NCBI GenBank assembly: GCA_019416285.1
Contig: DXXM01000004.1
Coordinates: forward strand, 1 to 64,000
DNA length: 64,000 bases
Source of the DNA: Bacteroidales bacterium
Lineage (GTDB): Bacteria > Bacteroidota > Bacteroidia > Bacteroidales > Muribaculaceae
Direction of reading: 5' to 3'
Position 1 is the stretch's first letter. Each line of letters opens with the position of its first letter. Of the stretch, positions 24,480-32,569 are shown piece by piece. The notes under the pieces were generated by a model, which was not told where the DNA came from, made no database searches, and saw only the letters and a program-made list of their open reading frames with translations. A program made the translations under genes and the position numbers.

Positions 24480-25298
24480 ATGGATTGCATAGACGCACTG
24501 ATATTGGGCATAGTCCAGGGACTTGCCGAATATCTCCCCATAAGCAGCAGTGGCCACCTCGAAATCTGTCGCGAGATTCTCGGTCTGAAACTCGAAGGCG
24601 CCGACGCTCTTGAATTTGATATTGTTCTCCACGTTGCTACGGTGCTCAGCACCATCGTAGTGCTCTGGAACGAGTTTGTCCCCCTCTGCAAATCATTTTT
24701 CACCATCGCCCGTGACGACAAGTTCTTCTATGTCTGCAAGATTCTCCTTTCCTGCATCCCCGTGGCTGTGGTAGGACTCTTTTTCAAGGATTTCGTGGAG
24801 CAGTTTTTCGGCGACGGCCTGACAGTTGTCGGCTGCTGCCTCTTTGTCACCGCCATTCTTCTTTCATTCGCATACTTTTTCAGAAATCCCGAGCGTGAGC
24901 GCACGGAAGGTATCAAGGGCCACGACATTACCTGGTTCGACGCCTTCATCATCGGCTGCGCTCAGGCCGTAGCCGTGCTACCCGGTCTGAGCCGTTCCGG
25001 TACTACCATCGCCACTGGTCTCCTTCTCGGCGACAAGCGCGACAAAATCGCACAGTTCTCATTCTTCATGGTAATCATTCCGATTCTCGGCGAGGCGCTT
25101 CTGAGCGTCAAGGACCTGATTGCCGGCGAGGGAGTAGGTGAGGCCGTAGGCACATGGCCGCTTGTCATCGGTTTCTTCGCGTCGTTCATCGTGGGCTGCA
25201 TCGCCTGCAAATGGATGATCAGCATCGTCAAGAAAGGTAAACTCATCTGGTTCGCACTCTACTGTGTGCTTGCCGGTATTCTCTGTCTGGTCTGGTAA
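24480..25298 (+). CDS. uppP: Undecaprenyl-diphosphatase (BacA/UppP)
   Basis: This integral membrane enzyme dephosphorylates undecaprenyl pyrophosphate, recycling the lipid carrier for peptidoglycan and other cell-wall polymers, and gives some bacitracin resistance. The first motif, GLAEYLPISSSGHLEI (about 14-29), contains the catalytic Glu (E17) and His (H26). The second, LPGLSRSGTTI, supplies the phosphate-binding Ser/Arg cluster. About eight hydrophobic helices cover the 272 residues, the standard length. It lies between the DUF3098 gene and truB in the ftsX transcript. Confidence 0.95.
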   Translation: MDCIDALILGIVQGLAEYLPISSSGHLEICREILGLKLEGADALEFDIVLHVATVLSTIVVLWNEFVPLCKSFFTIARDDKFFYVCKILLSCIPVAVVGLFFKDFVEQFFGDGLTVVGCCLFVTAILLSFAYFFRNPERERTEGIKGHDITWFDAFIIGCAQAVAVLPGLSRSGTTIATGLLLGDKRDKIAQFSFFMVIIPILGEALLSVKDLIAGEGVGEAVGTWPLVIGFFASFIVGCIACKWMISIVKKGKLIWFALYCVLAGILCLVW

Positions 25299-25311
25299 AC
25301 GGTAGTAAGAC

Positions 25312-26043
25312 ATGGATTTCGTAACAGGAGAGATACTCTACGTCGACAAACCCCTCGAATGGACATCGTTTGATGTCGTGAAACGGCTGCGCGGTGTGCT
25401 CCTCCATCGTCTCCACCGCAAGAAATTCAAAGTCGGACATGCCGGTACCCTCGACCCCCTTGCCACGGGCGTTATGATTGTGGTGACAGGTCGGGCCACG
25501 AAGCTCATAGAATCGCTTCAGGCCGGAGTGAAGGAGTATGTCGCCACAATCCGAATAGGTGCCACCACACCATCATTCGACCTTGAGACCGAAGTCGATG
25601 CCGTTTACCCGACGGAGCATGTGACCGAGGAACTTATCCGCAAGGCGCTCCCTAAGTTCACGGGCCGCATCGAGCAGGTTCCTCCTGCCTTCTCCGCCTG
25701 CAAGGTCGACGGCAAGCGTGCTTACAAGATGGCCCGCAAAGGCCATGAGGTTGAGCTGAAACCCAAGGTGCTCGTAATAGACGAAATCGAAATGCTCTCA
25801 TTCGACGCCGCGAAGATGGTTGTCACACTGCGTATAGTGTGCAGCAAGGGCACTTACATCCGCGCCATAGCCCGCGATCTCGGCGAGGCGCTCGGTTCAG
25901 GCGCACATCTCATCGGGCTTCGCCGAACAAGGGTAGGCGAGGTCACTGTTGACAAATGCCTCAGTGTCGACCAGGCTGTAGAACTCATCCGCAATGTGGA
26001 GATTACATTCCCGGATGACGACGAGGCTTCAAAGGAAAATTGA
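25312..26043 (+). CDS. truB: tRNA pseudouridine-55 synthase
   Basis: TruB makes the universal pseudouridine 55 in the T-loop of tRNAs. The sequence opens YVDKPLEWTSFDVVKRLRG, and has the catalytic motif GHAGTLDPLATG with D48 as nucleophile. It continues with the YVATIRIGATTPSFDLE thumb region and CSKGTYIRAIARDLGEALG. The length of 243 matches bacterial forms without a large PUA extension. It follows uppP by 13 bases and precedes queA in the same transcript. Confidence 0.95.
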   Translation: MDFVTGEILYVDKPLEWTSFDVVKRLRGVLLHRLHRKKFKVGHAGTLDPLATGVMIVVTGRATKLIESLQAGVKEYVATIRIGATTPSFDLETEVDAVYPTEHVTEELIRKALPKFTGRIEQVPPAFSACKVDGKRAYKMARKGHEVELKPKVLVIDEIEMLSFDAAKMVVTLRIVCSKGTYIRAIARDLGEALGSGAHLIGLRRTRVGEVTVDKCLSVDQAVELIRNVEITFPDDDEASKEN

Positions 26044-26078
26044 AAATTCAGAAAAGAATATATAAGAACAGAATCAGC

Positions 26079-27131
26079 ATGAAGCTTTCACAATTCAAAT
26101 TCCGTCTGCCGGAAGAACTCATAGCCCAGCGCCCGAGTCCCGAGCGCGACCAGTCAAGACTGATGGTCGTAAACCGCACCACAGGCGAGATTGAACACAA
26201 AATCTTCAAGGACATTATCGACTATTTTGACGACGGCGACCTTTTTGTCTACAACGATACCATGGTGTTCCCCGCACGTCTCTATGGCAACAAGGAAAAG
26301 ACCGGCGCACGCATCGAGGTATTCCTGCTCCGTGAACTCAGCGCTGAAAACAAGCTCTGGGACGTACTCGTCGAGCCCGCACGCAAAATCCGCATCGGCA
26401 ACAAGCTCTATTTCGGCGACGACGAGTCGATGGTGGCCGAAGTCATCGACAACACCACCTCGCGCGGCCGCACTCTGCGTTTCCTCTATGACGGACCCCA
26501 CGATGAATTTAAGAAGGAACTTTACAAACTCGGCACCACTCCGCTCCCTTACTATATCAAGCGTGAGCCGGACGAGGAGGATGCTGAACGCTATCAGACC
26601 ATCTTCGCCCGCAAGGAAGGTGCGGTGATTGTACCCGGTGCAGGTCTCCACTTCTCCCGTGAGCTGCTGAAGCGTCTTGAAATCAAGGGTATCAACCAGG
26701 GATTTATCACCATCCACAGCGGTCTCGGCAACTACCGTGAGATTGACGTGGAGGATCTTACCAAACACCGCATGGACTCCGAGGAGATGGAGGCAAGCGA
26801 GAGTCTCGTAGAGCTCGTCAACACCACGAAGGACAACGGCCATCGTGTCTGCGCCGTCGGCACTTCAGTGCTCCGTGCTATTGCCAGCTCCGTCAGCATG
26901 GGCGAGCACATGAAAACCTATACCGGCTGGACCAACAAGTTCATCTTCCCTCCCTATGATTTCTCGGTGACCGACGCCCTCGTGTCTAACTTCCATCTGC
27001 CGTACTCCACCATGCTCATGATGGTGGCGGCCTTCGGCGGCTATGACGTGGTCATGGATGCCTACAAGAAAGCTGTTAAGGAAGGTTACAAGTTCGGGGT
27101 CTACGGTGACGCCATGCTCATTGTCTCTTAA
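26079..27131 (+). CDS. queA: S-adenosylmethionine:tRNA ribosyltransferase-isomerase
   Basis: QueA transfers the ribose of SAM to 7-aminomethyl-deazaguanine at tRNA position 34, the penultimate step of queuosine synthesis. The 350-residue chain starts MKLSQFKFRLPEELIAQ, and shows RLMVVNR, the LPPYI-like LPYYIKREPDEEDAERYQT segment, GAVIVPGAGLHFS and the C-terminal STMLMMVAAF. The start at 26079 was chosen because the family N-terminus begins there; the frame extends to a TTG at 26040 overlapping truB, but those residues are unlike QueA. Part of the ftsX transcript. Confidence 0.95.
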   Translation: MKLSQFKFRLPEELIAQRPSPERDQSRLMVVNRTTGEIEHKIFKDIIDYFDDGDLFVYNDTMVFPARLYGNKEKTGARIEVFLLRELSAENKLWDVLVEPARKIRIGNKLYFGDDESMVAEVIDNTTSRGRTLRFLYDGPHDEFKKELYKLGTTPLPYYIKREPDEEDAERYQTIFARKEGAVIVPGAGLHFSRELLKRLEIKGINQGFITIHSGLGNYREIDVEDLTKHRMDSEEMEASESLVELVNTTKDNGHRVCAVGTSVLRAIASSVSMGEHMKTYTGWTNKFIFPPYDFSVTDALVSNFHLPYSTMLMMVAAFGGYDVVMDAYKKAVKEGYKFGVYGDAMLIVS

Positions 27132-27143
27132 ACAGATTGACTG

Positions 27144-27764
27144 TTGGCTAACTATCTTACAATAGCAAACCAGAGTGAAGCGGCTTTTCGTGAAAAGATG
27201 AGCCGCTTCATCTCTTTTGCGATCCCGGTCACCACGGCTGAGGAAGCGAAGGAGTATGTAGCCATGTACGCCAACGAGTATCACGACGCACGTCATGTCT
27301 GCTGGGCCTACATGATAGGCTCTGACCGCAAGGAATTTCTATCTTCCGACAATGGCGAGCCCTCCGGGACGGCGGGTAAACCCATCCTCGGGCAGATAAA
27401 TTCATTCAGCCTGACCAATATCGTTATAATAGTCGTGAGATACTTCGGCGGCATCAAGCTCGGCACCTCCGGACTTATTGCAGCCTATCGCGAGGCGGCA
27501 CGCCTTGCAATCGAAGCCGCAGAGATTATTGAAGGTAAGGACATGACCACCCTTTCCTTCACCTTCCCCTATCTGGCTATGAACGATGTTATGAAACTCC
27601 TCAAGGCCCAGAATCCCCCGGGCGCCCGTGAGACCGTCAGAATTATCGAACAGAGTTTCGACAACACCTGCTCCATCACCCTCTCCCTTCCCCTCGACCT
27701 CCTTCCAACCCTCTCCGCCCGCCTCTCCTCCATCTCCGGCACATCTATACTCTCACTACTCTAA
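27144..27764 (+). CDS. YigZ/IMPACT family protein
   Basis: A 206-residue member of the UPF0029/IMPACT family. The N-terminal Impact domain contains KMSRFISFAIPV, ARHVCWAYMIG, DNGEPSGTAGKPIL and VVRYFGGIKLGTSGLIAAYR, the family's main motifs. The C-terminal part (about 135-206) matches the DUF1949-like alpha/beta domain. The start is a TTG at 27144, 12 bases after queA: it gives MANYLTIANQSEAAFREKMSRF, the normal length before the KSRFI motif, whereas the next ATG (27198) would cut that region. Its precise function is unknown; related eukaryotic proteins affect translation control. It overlaps the convergent rsgA by four bases. Confidence 0.88.
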   Translation: MANYLTIANQSEAAFREKMSRFISFAIPVTTAEEAKEYVAMYANEYHDARHVCWAYMIGSDRKEFLSSDNGEPSGTAGKPILGQINSFSLTNIVIIVVRYFGGIKLGTSGLIAAYREAARLAIEAAEIIEGKDMTTLSFTFPYLAMNDVMKLLKAQNPPGARETVRIIEQSFDNTCSITLSLPLDLLPTLSARLSSISGTSILSLL

Positions 27765-28708
27765 TACCCTTTGCGGTATTTGTCCTCGGCGGAGTCGTCG
27801 AGGATGGAGAGATAGGAGGTGTAGCGGGATTCGGCGATGCGGTGATCTTCGAGGGCTTCGCGGACGGCGCAGCCGGGCTCGTGGGTGTGGGTGCAGTCGC
27901 CATAGCGACATCCGGCGCCGATTTTGAAAATCTCGGGGAAAAAGTGGCTTACCTCATGGCGGTCAAACTCCAATGTGCCGAATCCTTTCACACCAGGAGT
28001 GTCGATGATGTAGCTGCCTGCCGACAGGCCGGGGATTTCAAACGTCTCGGAGAATGTGGTGGTGTGCATGCCGGTGTCGTGGGTGTCGGAAATCTCTGCC
28101 GTAGCAAGGTCGAGACCCGGGATGAGGTCGTTGATGAGTGTCGATTTTCCCACACCGGAATTGCCTGAAAACAGTGTTGTCTTGCCGTCGAGCATAGAGC
28201 GCAGCGTGTCGATGCCCTCGCCGGTTCGTGCCGAGAGCTTCACAACCGGATAGCCGATGGACTCGTAGAGGTAAGCAACGGCGTCGAGATACTCCAGCGC
28301 CTCGTCGTCCCCTTCGAGAAGGTCGATTTTGTTGATGACTATGACTGCCGGCACGCGGTACGCCTCGGCTGTGGTGAGGAAGCGGTCGATGAAAGTGGTG
28401 GATGTGACAGGATGAAAAAGTGTCACCACCAGACACACCTGGTCGAGATTCGCGGCGAGTATATGGCCCTGTTTGGAGAGGTTAGTTGCCTTGCGTATGA
28501 TATAGTTGCGGCGGGGCTCGATGGCGGTGATATAGTTCGACTCGTCATTGGTGCCGGTAATTGTCACGCGGTCACCCACAGCCACGGGATTGGTGGTGCG
28601 TATTCCCTTCAGGCGGAAATTGCCTTTGATTTTGCATGCCACAGTCAGGCCGTCGTCAGTACGGACCATATAGTTGCTGCCGGTGTTTTTTATTACTGTT
28701 CCTGTCAT
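27761..28708 (-). CDS. rsgA: Ribosome small subunit-dependent GTPase A
   Basis: RsgA is a circularly permuted GTPase that checks late 30S maturation. An OB-fold covers about 1-70. In the GTPase domain G4 (NKID, 126-129) precedes G1 (GNSGVGKST, 182-190) and G3 (DTPGVKGFG, from about 236), the diagnostic permuted order. The C-terminal zinc site is C267, C272, H274 and C280 (GCRYGDCTHTHEPGC). The length of 315 is usual. It follows the TPR gene by 37 bases on the minus strand and overlaps the convergent YigZ-like gene by four bases. Confidence 0.96.
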   Translation of the reverse strand: MTGTVIKNTGSNYMVRTDDGLTVACKIKGNFRLKGIRTTNPVAVGDRVTITGTNDESNYITAIEPRRNYIIRKATNLSKQGHILAANLDQVCLVVTLFHPVTSTTFIDRFLTTAEAYRVPAVIVINKIDLLEGDDEALEYLDAVAYLYESIGYPVVKLSARTGEGIDTLRSMLDGKTTLFSGNSGVGKSTLINDLIPGLDLATAEISDTHDTGMHTTTFSETFEIPGLSAGSYIIDTPGVKGFGTLEFDRHEVSHFFPEIFKIGAGCRYGDCTHTHEPGCAVREALEDHRIAESRYTSYLSILDDSAEDKYRKGY

Positions 28709-28745
28709 AGTTTCGTCATTTCTTGAACGTCGGTCCGGGGAAGGG

Positions 28746-29633
28746 CTATCGGTGCGTGCCCGTCGCCTCGCCGCTGAGATACTGCATGGCGCGGGCTTTG
28801 TCTACTCCGAGCGACACCGCCTTGCGCGCGTCAGTCTCCGCGTCGGCCGGACGGAAGCGCATCTTATTTAACGCCGCGCGGTATAGGTAAAGTTCACCGT
28901 CGTCAGGATTCAGGGCAAGCGCCGAGTTTATATCGTCCGACGCTTCCTGGAGAGCGTCGGTCATGAGGTAGCAGTAAGCCCGGCCGCCGTAATATTCCGG
29001 CTCTTTCCTTTCTTTGATGATGCGGCTGTAGTAGGGGATTGCGGCCTGATACTGCCCCGTGCCGCTGAGCACCGACGCGCCGGCAATCTGCGTCTCCAGT
29101 CCTTCCGGTTTATTGCGTTCCATAAATCCGAAGTCGCTTTGCGCGGTCCTGAAGTCATGACGGCGCAGAGCGAGAAGGCAGTGATGGAGACGGGCGGTCA
29201 TTTCGAGCGAGTCGAGACGGACGATGCGGTCATAATCTTCATACGCTTCCCGTTCCATTCCAGTAGCAAGTCGTATTCTCGCGCGGTTCGAGAGAATGGT
29301 GACGGATGCGGGGGCTATCTCGTGGGCCTCGTCGAGAGTGGCGAGGGCGAGTGAGTCGAGTCCCATATAGTAACGTATCATTCCGAGATTCGACATCAGC
29401 AGGATGTTCGACGGATTGGCGGGCTCGGTGTGGAGGGCGTCGAGAATCGCTCTCTCGGCGTCAAACCATTTGCCGTCGGAGCAGGCTTTGTCGGCCTCGT
29501 CGATTTTCTTCATGTAGACGCTTCCGCCTATGCTCACTGAGTCGGTAGGGGCGGCCTGGCGGTCGGCTGCTCCGGCGCCGAGTGAGGAGATAATGAAGAG
29601 TAGGACGGTCAGTAGGATTGCGGGTGTTTTCAC
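28746..29633 (-). CDS. Exported tetratricopeptide-repeat protein
   Basis: A 295-residue protein with a signal peptide (about 1-22, LLFIISSLGAGA) followed by tandem TPR units from about residue 45 to the end. Repeats such as AERAILDALHTEPANPSNI, ALATLDEAHEIAPASVTIL and ASDDINSALALNPDDGELYL show the canonical A-x-x-P spacing. The start codon is a GTG at 29633; no ATG fits the signal peptide. It lies between the AraC regulator and rsgA on the same strand with gaps of 33 and 37 bases. It probably scaffolds a periplasmic complex; the partner is unknown. Confidence 0.75.
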   Translation of the reverse strand: MKTPAILLTVLLFIISSLGAGAADRQAAPTDSVSIGGSVYMKKIDEADKACSDGKWFDAERAILDALHTEPANPSNILLMSNLGMIRYYMGLDSLALATLDEAHEIAPASVTILSNRARIRLATGMEREAYEDYDRIVRLDSLEMTARLHHCLLALRRHDFRTAQSDFGFMERNKPEGLETQIAGASVLSGTGQYQAAIPYYSRIIKERKEPEYYGGRAYCYLMTDALQEASDDINSALALNPDDGELYLYRAALNKMRFRPADAETDARKAVSLGVDKARAMQYLSGEATGTHR

Positions 29634-29666
29634 TGTGTTGACTTGTGTTGGAGAGATTGGATATTA

Positions 29667-30512
29667 TTAAATTTCCGAGAGCCGGTTGCGGTAGTCGCGC
29701 GGGGAAACTCCGGTCAGATGCTTGAAATATTTTCCGAAAAATGACTGGTTGGAGAAATTGAGTGCGAGACTGATTTCCTGAATGTTCATGCCCGTGGTGC
29801 GGAGCAGGAGCTTCGCTTCGAGTATGACACGGTGGTCAATCCACTCGCCAGCTGTTTTGCCGCTGATTTCCTTGAGAACGGCCGAGAGGTGTTTCGGGGT
29901 CACGAACAGCTTTTCGGCATAGAAATTTACCGCGCGCTCAGTCTTGAAATATACCTCTATGAGATCTATGAAGTTGGCCAGGAGCTCTTCGCGGCGTGAA
30001 TGATGCTTTGTCTCGTTCATGCGCGAGGCGTAGATGCCGAGCGTGTTGAAGAAGAGCACCTCGCAGAGCGAGTTGAGCGCCATGTTGTTGAACAGGCGTC
30101 CGTCTGACTTGAGCTGTCGCTGCAGCATCTCGTAGCAGAGAGTCTGGGCCTCAAGTTCCTCTGAGGTGATTTCGATGATCGGGTTGGAGTTGTAGTGTAG
30201 GCTGTAGGGGATGACGTAGTGTAGCGAGGGGAGTATGTCGTTGATTTTCTCTTCCGGGACTACGATAAAGAAGCCGTCGAAGTCGGGACTGACCTGACAA
30301 TGGCTTATGATATGGCCAGGACGGAGAACCATGATGGAACTCGGCCCCATGCGTCGGGGAGCTACGTCGATTACGGCCGATATCTCCCCGCTGCGGCACA
30401 CTGCCAGCAGCATCCTGTCGAGGCGGGAGGGAAATCTGACGGATGGAATTTCAGACAGCGATCGGAACACACTTATCATCTGCGGTCGATGCTTGATTGC
30501 GGTTGAGGGCAT
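29667..30512 (-). CDS. AraC-family transcriptional regulator
   Basis: A 281-residue regulator. The N-terminal part (about 1-165) is a cupin-like sensing domain with RMGPSSIMVLRPGHI. The C-terminal 100 residues hold two helix-turn-helix motifs: VNFYAEKLFVTPKHLSAVL and MNIQEISLALNFSNQSFFG followed by YFKHLTGVSPRDYR, the AraC signature. A minus-strand TAACTTTG at 30544-30551 is its likely -7 box, 31 bases before the start. The genes downstream (TPR, rsgA) may be in its transcript. The inducer and targets are not evident. Confidence 0.9.
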   Translation of the reverse strand: MPSTAIKHRPQMISVFRSLSEIPSVRFPSRLDRMLLAVCRSGEISAVIDVAPRRMGPSSIMVLRPGHIISHCQVSPDFDGFFIVVPEEKINDILPSLHYVIPYSLHYNSNPIIEITSEELEAQTLCYEMLQRQLKSDGRLFNNMALNSLCEVLFFNTLGIYASRMNETKHHSRREELLANFIDLIEVYFKTERAVNFYAEKLFVTPKHLSAVLKEISGKTAGEWIDHRVILEAKLLLRTTGMNIQEISLALNFSNQSFFGKYFKHLTGVSPRDYRNRLSEI

Positions 30513-30543
30513 GTTGCGGACTGTGATGGTAAAAATTTCTATG

Positions 30544-30551
30544 CAAAGTTA
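30544..30551 (-). promoter_or_regulatory. -7 box of the AraC-family gene
   Basis: On the minus strand this reads TAACTTTG, a perfect -7 match; no -33 TTG is seen at the expected distance. Confidence 0.55.
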
Positions 30552-30633
30552 GCGAAAATTTTCGAAAAAGTGGTCATTTTTACCGTTTTTTGCAAGCCCC
30601 CGATTCCGTCGAGGTGATGTGGTGCGGGCGTTG

Positions 30634-30843
30634 TCAGTCGTCGTGGGAGTCGAGGAGAGCCATGGCGCGGTCATAGTCCTCATCGTTGACGAGTATCGAC
30701 ACGCTCCATGAGCCCGACATTGGTGCCGGATAGAGAGAGCTCATGGCCTGGTTATCGATTGTCGAGGGTATTCCGTAGCTCTCGAGCATACCTTTTACTA
30801 TGCTGGCTGAAGCCGTGTCGGGGTAGTTGGCTATGGTTTTCAT
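30634..30843 (-). CDS. DUF2007 family small protein
   Basis: A 69-residue protein of the DUF2007 type (putative signal-transducing protein). It has the typical pattern 'A..A...K..LE..GI....DN' (TASASIVKGMLESYGIPSTIDNQ), then WSVSILVNDEDYDRAMALLDS. The start at 30843 was chosen because the family N-terminus begins at MKTIANY; an earlier frame start overlaps the mltG stop. It lies 38 bases after mltG and is probably co-transcribed with it. Function is unknown; the fold is thought to be PII-like or ferredoxin-like. Confidence 0.8.
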   Translation of the reverse strand: MKTIANYPDTASASIVKGMLESYGIPSTIDNQAMSSLYPAPMSGSWSVSILVNDEDYDRAMALLDSHDD

Positions 30844-30881
30844 AATGTCGCGTGAATATGGATGAAAGGGTCTATACCCTT

Positions 30882-31964
30882 TCAACGTATTCCGCGGCGG
30901 TTGAGTTCAGCCTGATAGCGCCTGGCGTTGGCGAGATGGGTCGCATAGTCCGAAGCGAAGTTGTGGTAGCCCGAGAAATCCTCCTTGGCACACATATATA
31001 TATAATTGTGGGCCGGAGCGTTGAGTACGGCGTCGATTGTAGCTCCGGCGGGGACACGTATGGGGCCCGGCGGAAGGCCTGCGACCTTATAGGTGTTGTA
31101 GGGCGATTCGACGGCGAGGTGCTTGCCGGTGATGCGACGCAGGGCGAAATCGCCGGAGGCAAATTTTACCGTGGGGTCGGCCTGGAGCTTTATGCCTTTG
31201 TTGAGACGGTTGAGATACAGGCGTGCCACTTTGGGCTTCTCGTCGGCCTTGGCGGTCTCCTCCTCGACGATTGACGCGAGAGTGGCCACCTGCACGGGGG
31301 TGAGACCGAGAGCCGAGGCCTTGGCGCGGCGTTCCTTGTCCCAGAAACGGTTGCGGTAGTCGAGCAGACGGCGCACAACATTGCGGGGCGCCGCGCTCCA
31401 GTAAAATTCATAGCTGTCCGGAATAAAGGCGGCGGGGTAGGCTGCGCGGGTGAAGCCGCTGTCGGGGAGCACTTCGTCGCAGGCCTCTATAAATTCCTCC
31501 GGCGTACACTGGAGTTGCGAGGCTATGCGGCGTGCGAGTTGGTCGATGGTGCGGGTGCCGTTGAAGCGGACATCCACAGGGGTCTGACGTCCGAGAGCCA
31601 CTCGGCGGCTGATGCTGAGAGCGCTCTGTCCGGGCGACACCTTGTAGGCTCCCTGCGATTTCTCCGAGTCGCCCCCCATCAGCTTCCAGATGATATAGAC
31701 TCGCGTGCCCATCGAGGAGCCGAGATTGGATTTCATCGAGTCCCTGACAGCGCTGTTGGAGATGCCGCGCGGGATATATATCCACTCGCTTCTGCCCTCC
31801 GAGCCGGAGTAGGGGATGAATACGAAAGCGAAGGCGGAGACTGCCGCCACAAAAACGGCTATGAGCGCTATCATGATGCCGAGCGAATGGCGCTGCATCC
31901 ATGATTGCTGTTTCTTTTTGGATTTCCTCTTGGGTTTCGGTGTCTGTGCCGGTGTTGCTGACAT
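30882..31964 (-). CDS. mltG: Endolytic murein transglycosylase MltG (YceG)
   Basis: MltG cuts nascent peptidoglycan glycan strands and sets their length. A basic cytoplasmic tail (KPKRKSKKKQQ) precedes one transmembrane helix (about 28-50). The LysM-like region and the YceG catalytic domain follow, with the catalytic glutamate in LASIVEEETAK (about residue 235), then SPYNTYKVAGLPPGPI and AGATIDAVLNAP. The length of 360 is normal. It follows the MerR-type gene by 19 bases and precedes the DUF2007 gene. Confidence 0.94.
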   Translation of the reverse strand: MSATPAQTPKPKRKSKKKQQSWMQRHSLGIMIALIAVFVAAVSAFAFVFIPYSGSEGRSEWIYIPRGISNSAVRDSMKSNLGSSMGTRVYIIWKLMGGDSEKSQGAYKVSPGQSALSISRRVALGRQTPVDVRFNGTRTIDQLARRIASQLQCTPEEFIEACDEVLPDSGFTRAAYPAAFIPDSYEFYWSAAPRNVVRRLLDYRNRFWDKERRAKASALGLTPVQVATLASIVEEETAKADEKPKVARLYLNRLNKGIKLQADPTVKFASGDFALRRITGKHLAVESPYNTYKVAGLPPGPIRVPAGATIDAVLNAPAHNYIYMCAKEDFSGYHNFASDYATHLANARRYQAELNRRGIR

Positions 31965-31983
31965 TCTCTTTTGGACTTTTGTG

Positions 31984-32319
31984 TTATCTCAGATGGTGGA
32001 GAGAATCGATGAGTTCCTGAAGGCGGTTGCGGACATTTCTGAGTCCCTCGATGGCTTCAAAGCGTTTGGCCACTCCGTCGCGGTTGCGTTTCATCTCCTC
32101 CTGCGCGGCCTCGAGCTTCATACCCTTGTCCTTGACCAGATAGGAGACCATGCGGATGGTTTCTATGTCGCGCGGTGTGTAGAAGCGGGTTCCGCGGTCA
32201 TTGCGGCGGGGATTGATGGCCGGAAACTGCGACTCCCAGAAGCGGAGTGTCGACATCGGAAGGCCTGTGATTTCCGAAACCTCGCTTATCTTGTAATATT
32301 TTTTGTTCGTGTTGTCCAT
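31984..32319 (-). CDS. MerR-family transcriptional regulator
   Basis: A 111-residue regulator. The winged-helix DNA-binding domain begins at YYKISEVSEITGLPMSTLRFWE and continues through the wing NPRRNDRGTRFYTPRDIETI. The last 45 residues form a coiled-coil dimerisation helix. No Cys-rich metal-binding or drug-binding domain follows, so it is the short form common in Bacteroidota. The start at 32319 was chosen because a consensus promoter lies just upstream (32340-32371), making longer frames impossible on this transcript. Target genes unknown; it heads the mltG transcript. Confidence 0.88.
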   Translation of the reverse strand: MDNTNKKYYKISEVSEITGLPMSTLRFWESQFPAINPRRNDRGTRFYTPRDIETIRMVSYLVKDKGMKLEAAQEEMKRNRDGVAKRFEAIEGLRNVRNRLQELIDSLHHLR

Positions 32320-32339
32320 CACGGGGGGAAAATATACAG

Positions 32340-32371
32340 CAAACTTAGTCATAAAATCCCGAAAATGCAAA
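32340..32371 (-). promoter_or_regulatory. Promoter of the MerR-mltG-DUF2007 group
   Basis: On the minus strand TAAGTTTG (32340-32347) is the -7 box, with TTTTG (ending at 32368) 20 bases upstream. The transcript start would be about 15 bases before the ATG. Confidence 0.7.
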
Positions 32372-32485
32372 AGCGGCCGGACTAATGTCGCAAAATATGG
32401 CGGCAAAATGGCGGCAAACATTAAAAGAAGATAGGTGAAATAAAGATTTAACACCATATATGGCCGAAAACTCCTAAATAATGTT

Positions 32486-32493
32486 TAAATTTG
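32486..32493 (+). promoter_or_regulatory. -7 box upstream of the TonB-dependent receptor
   Basis: TAAATTTG matches the -7 consensus and leaves a leader of about 70 bases. No -33 TTG was found at the right distance. Confidence 0.5.
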
Positions 32494-32569
32494 TCAAAAA
32501 TATTCAGTGCAATCATCAAATTCAAAGCGTTAACCAATCTATTATTCACCAATCCAATCACTTAAATCT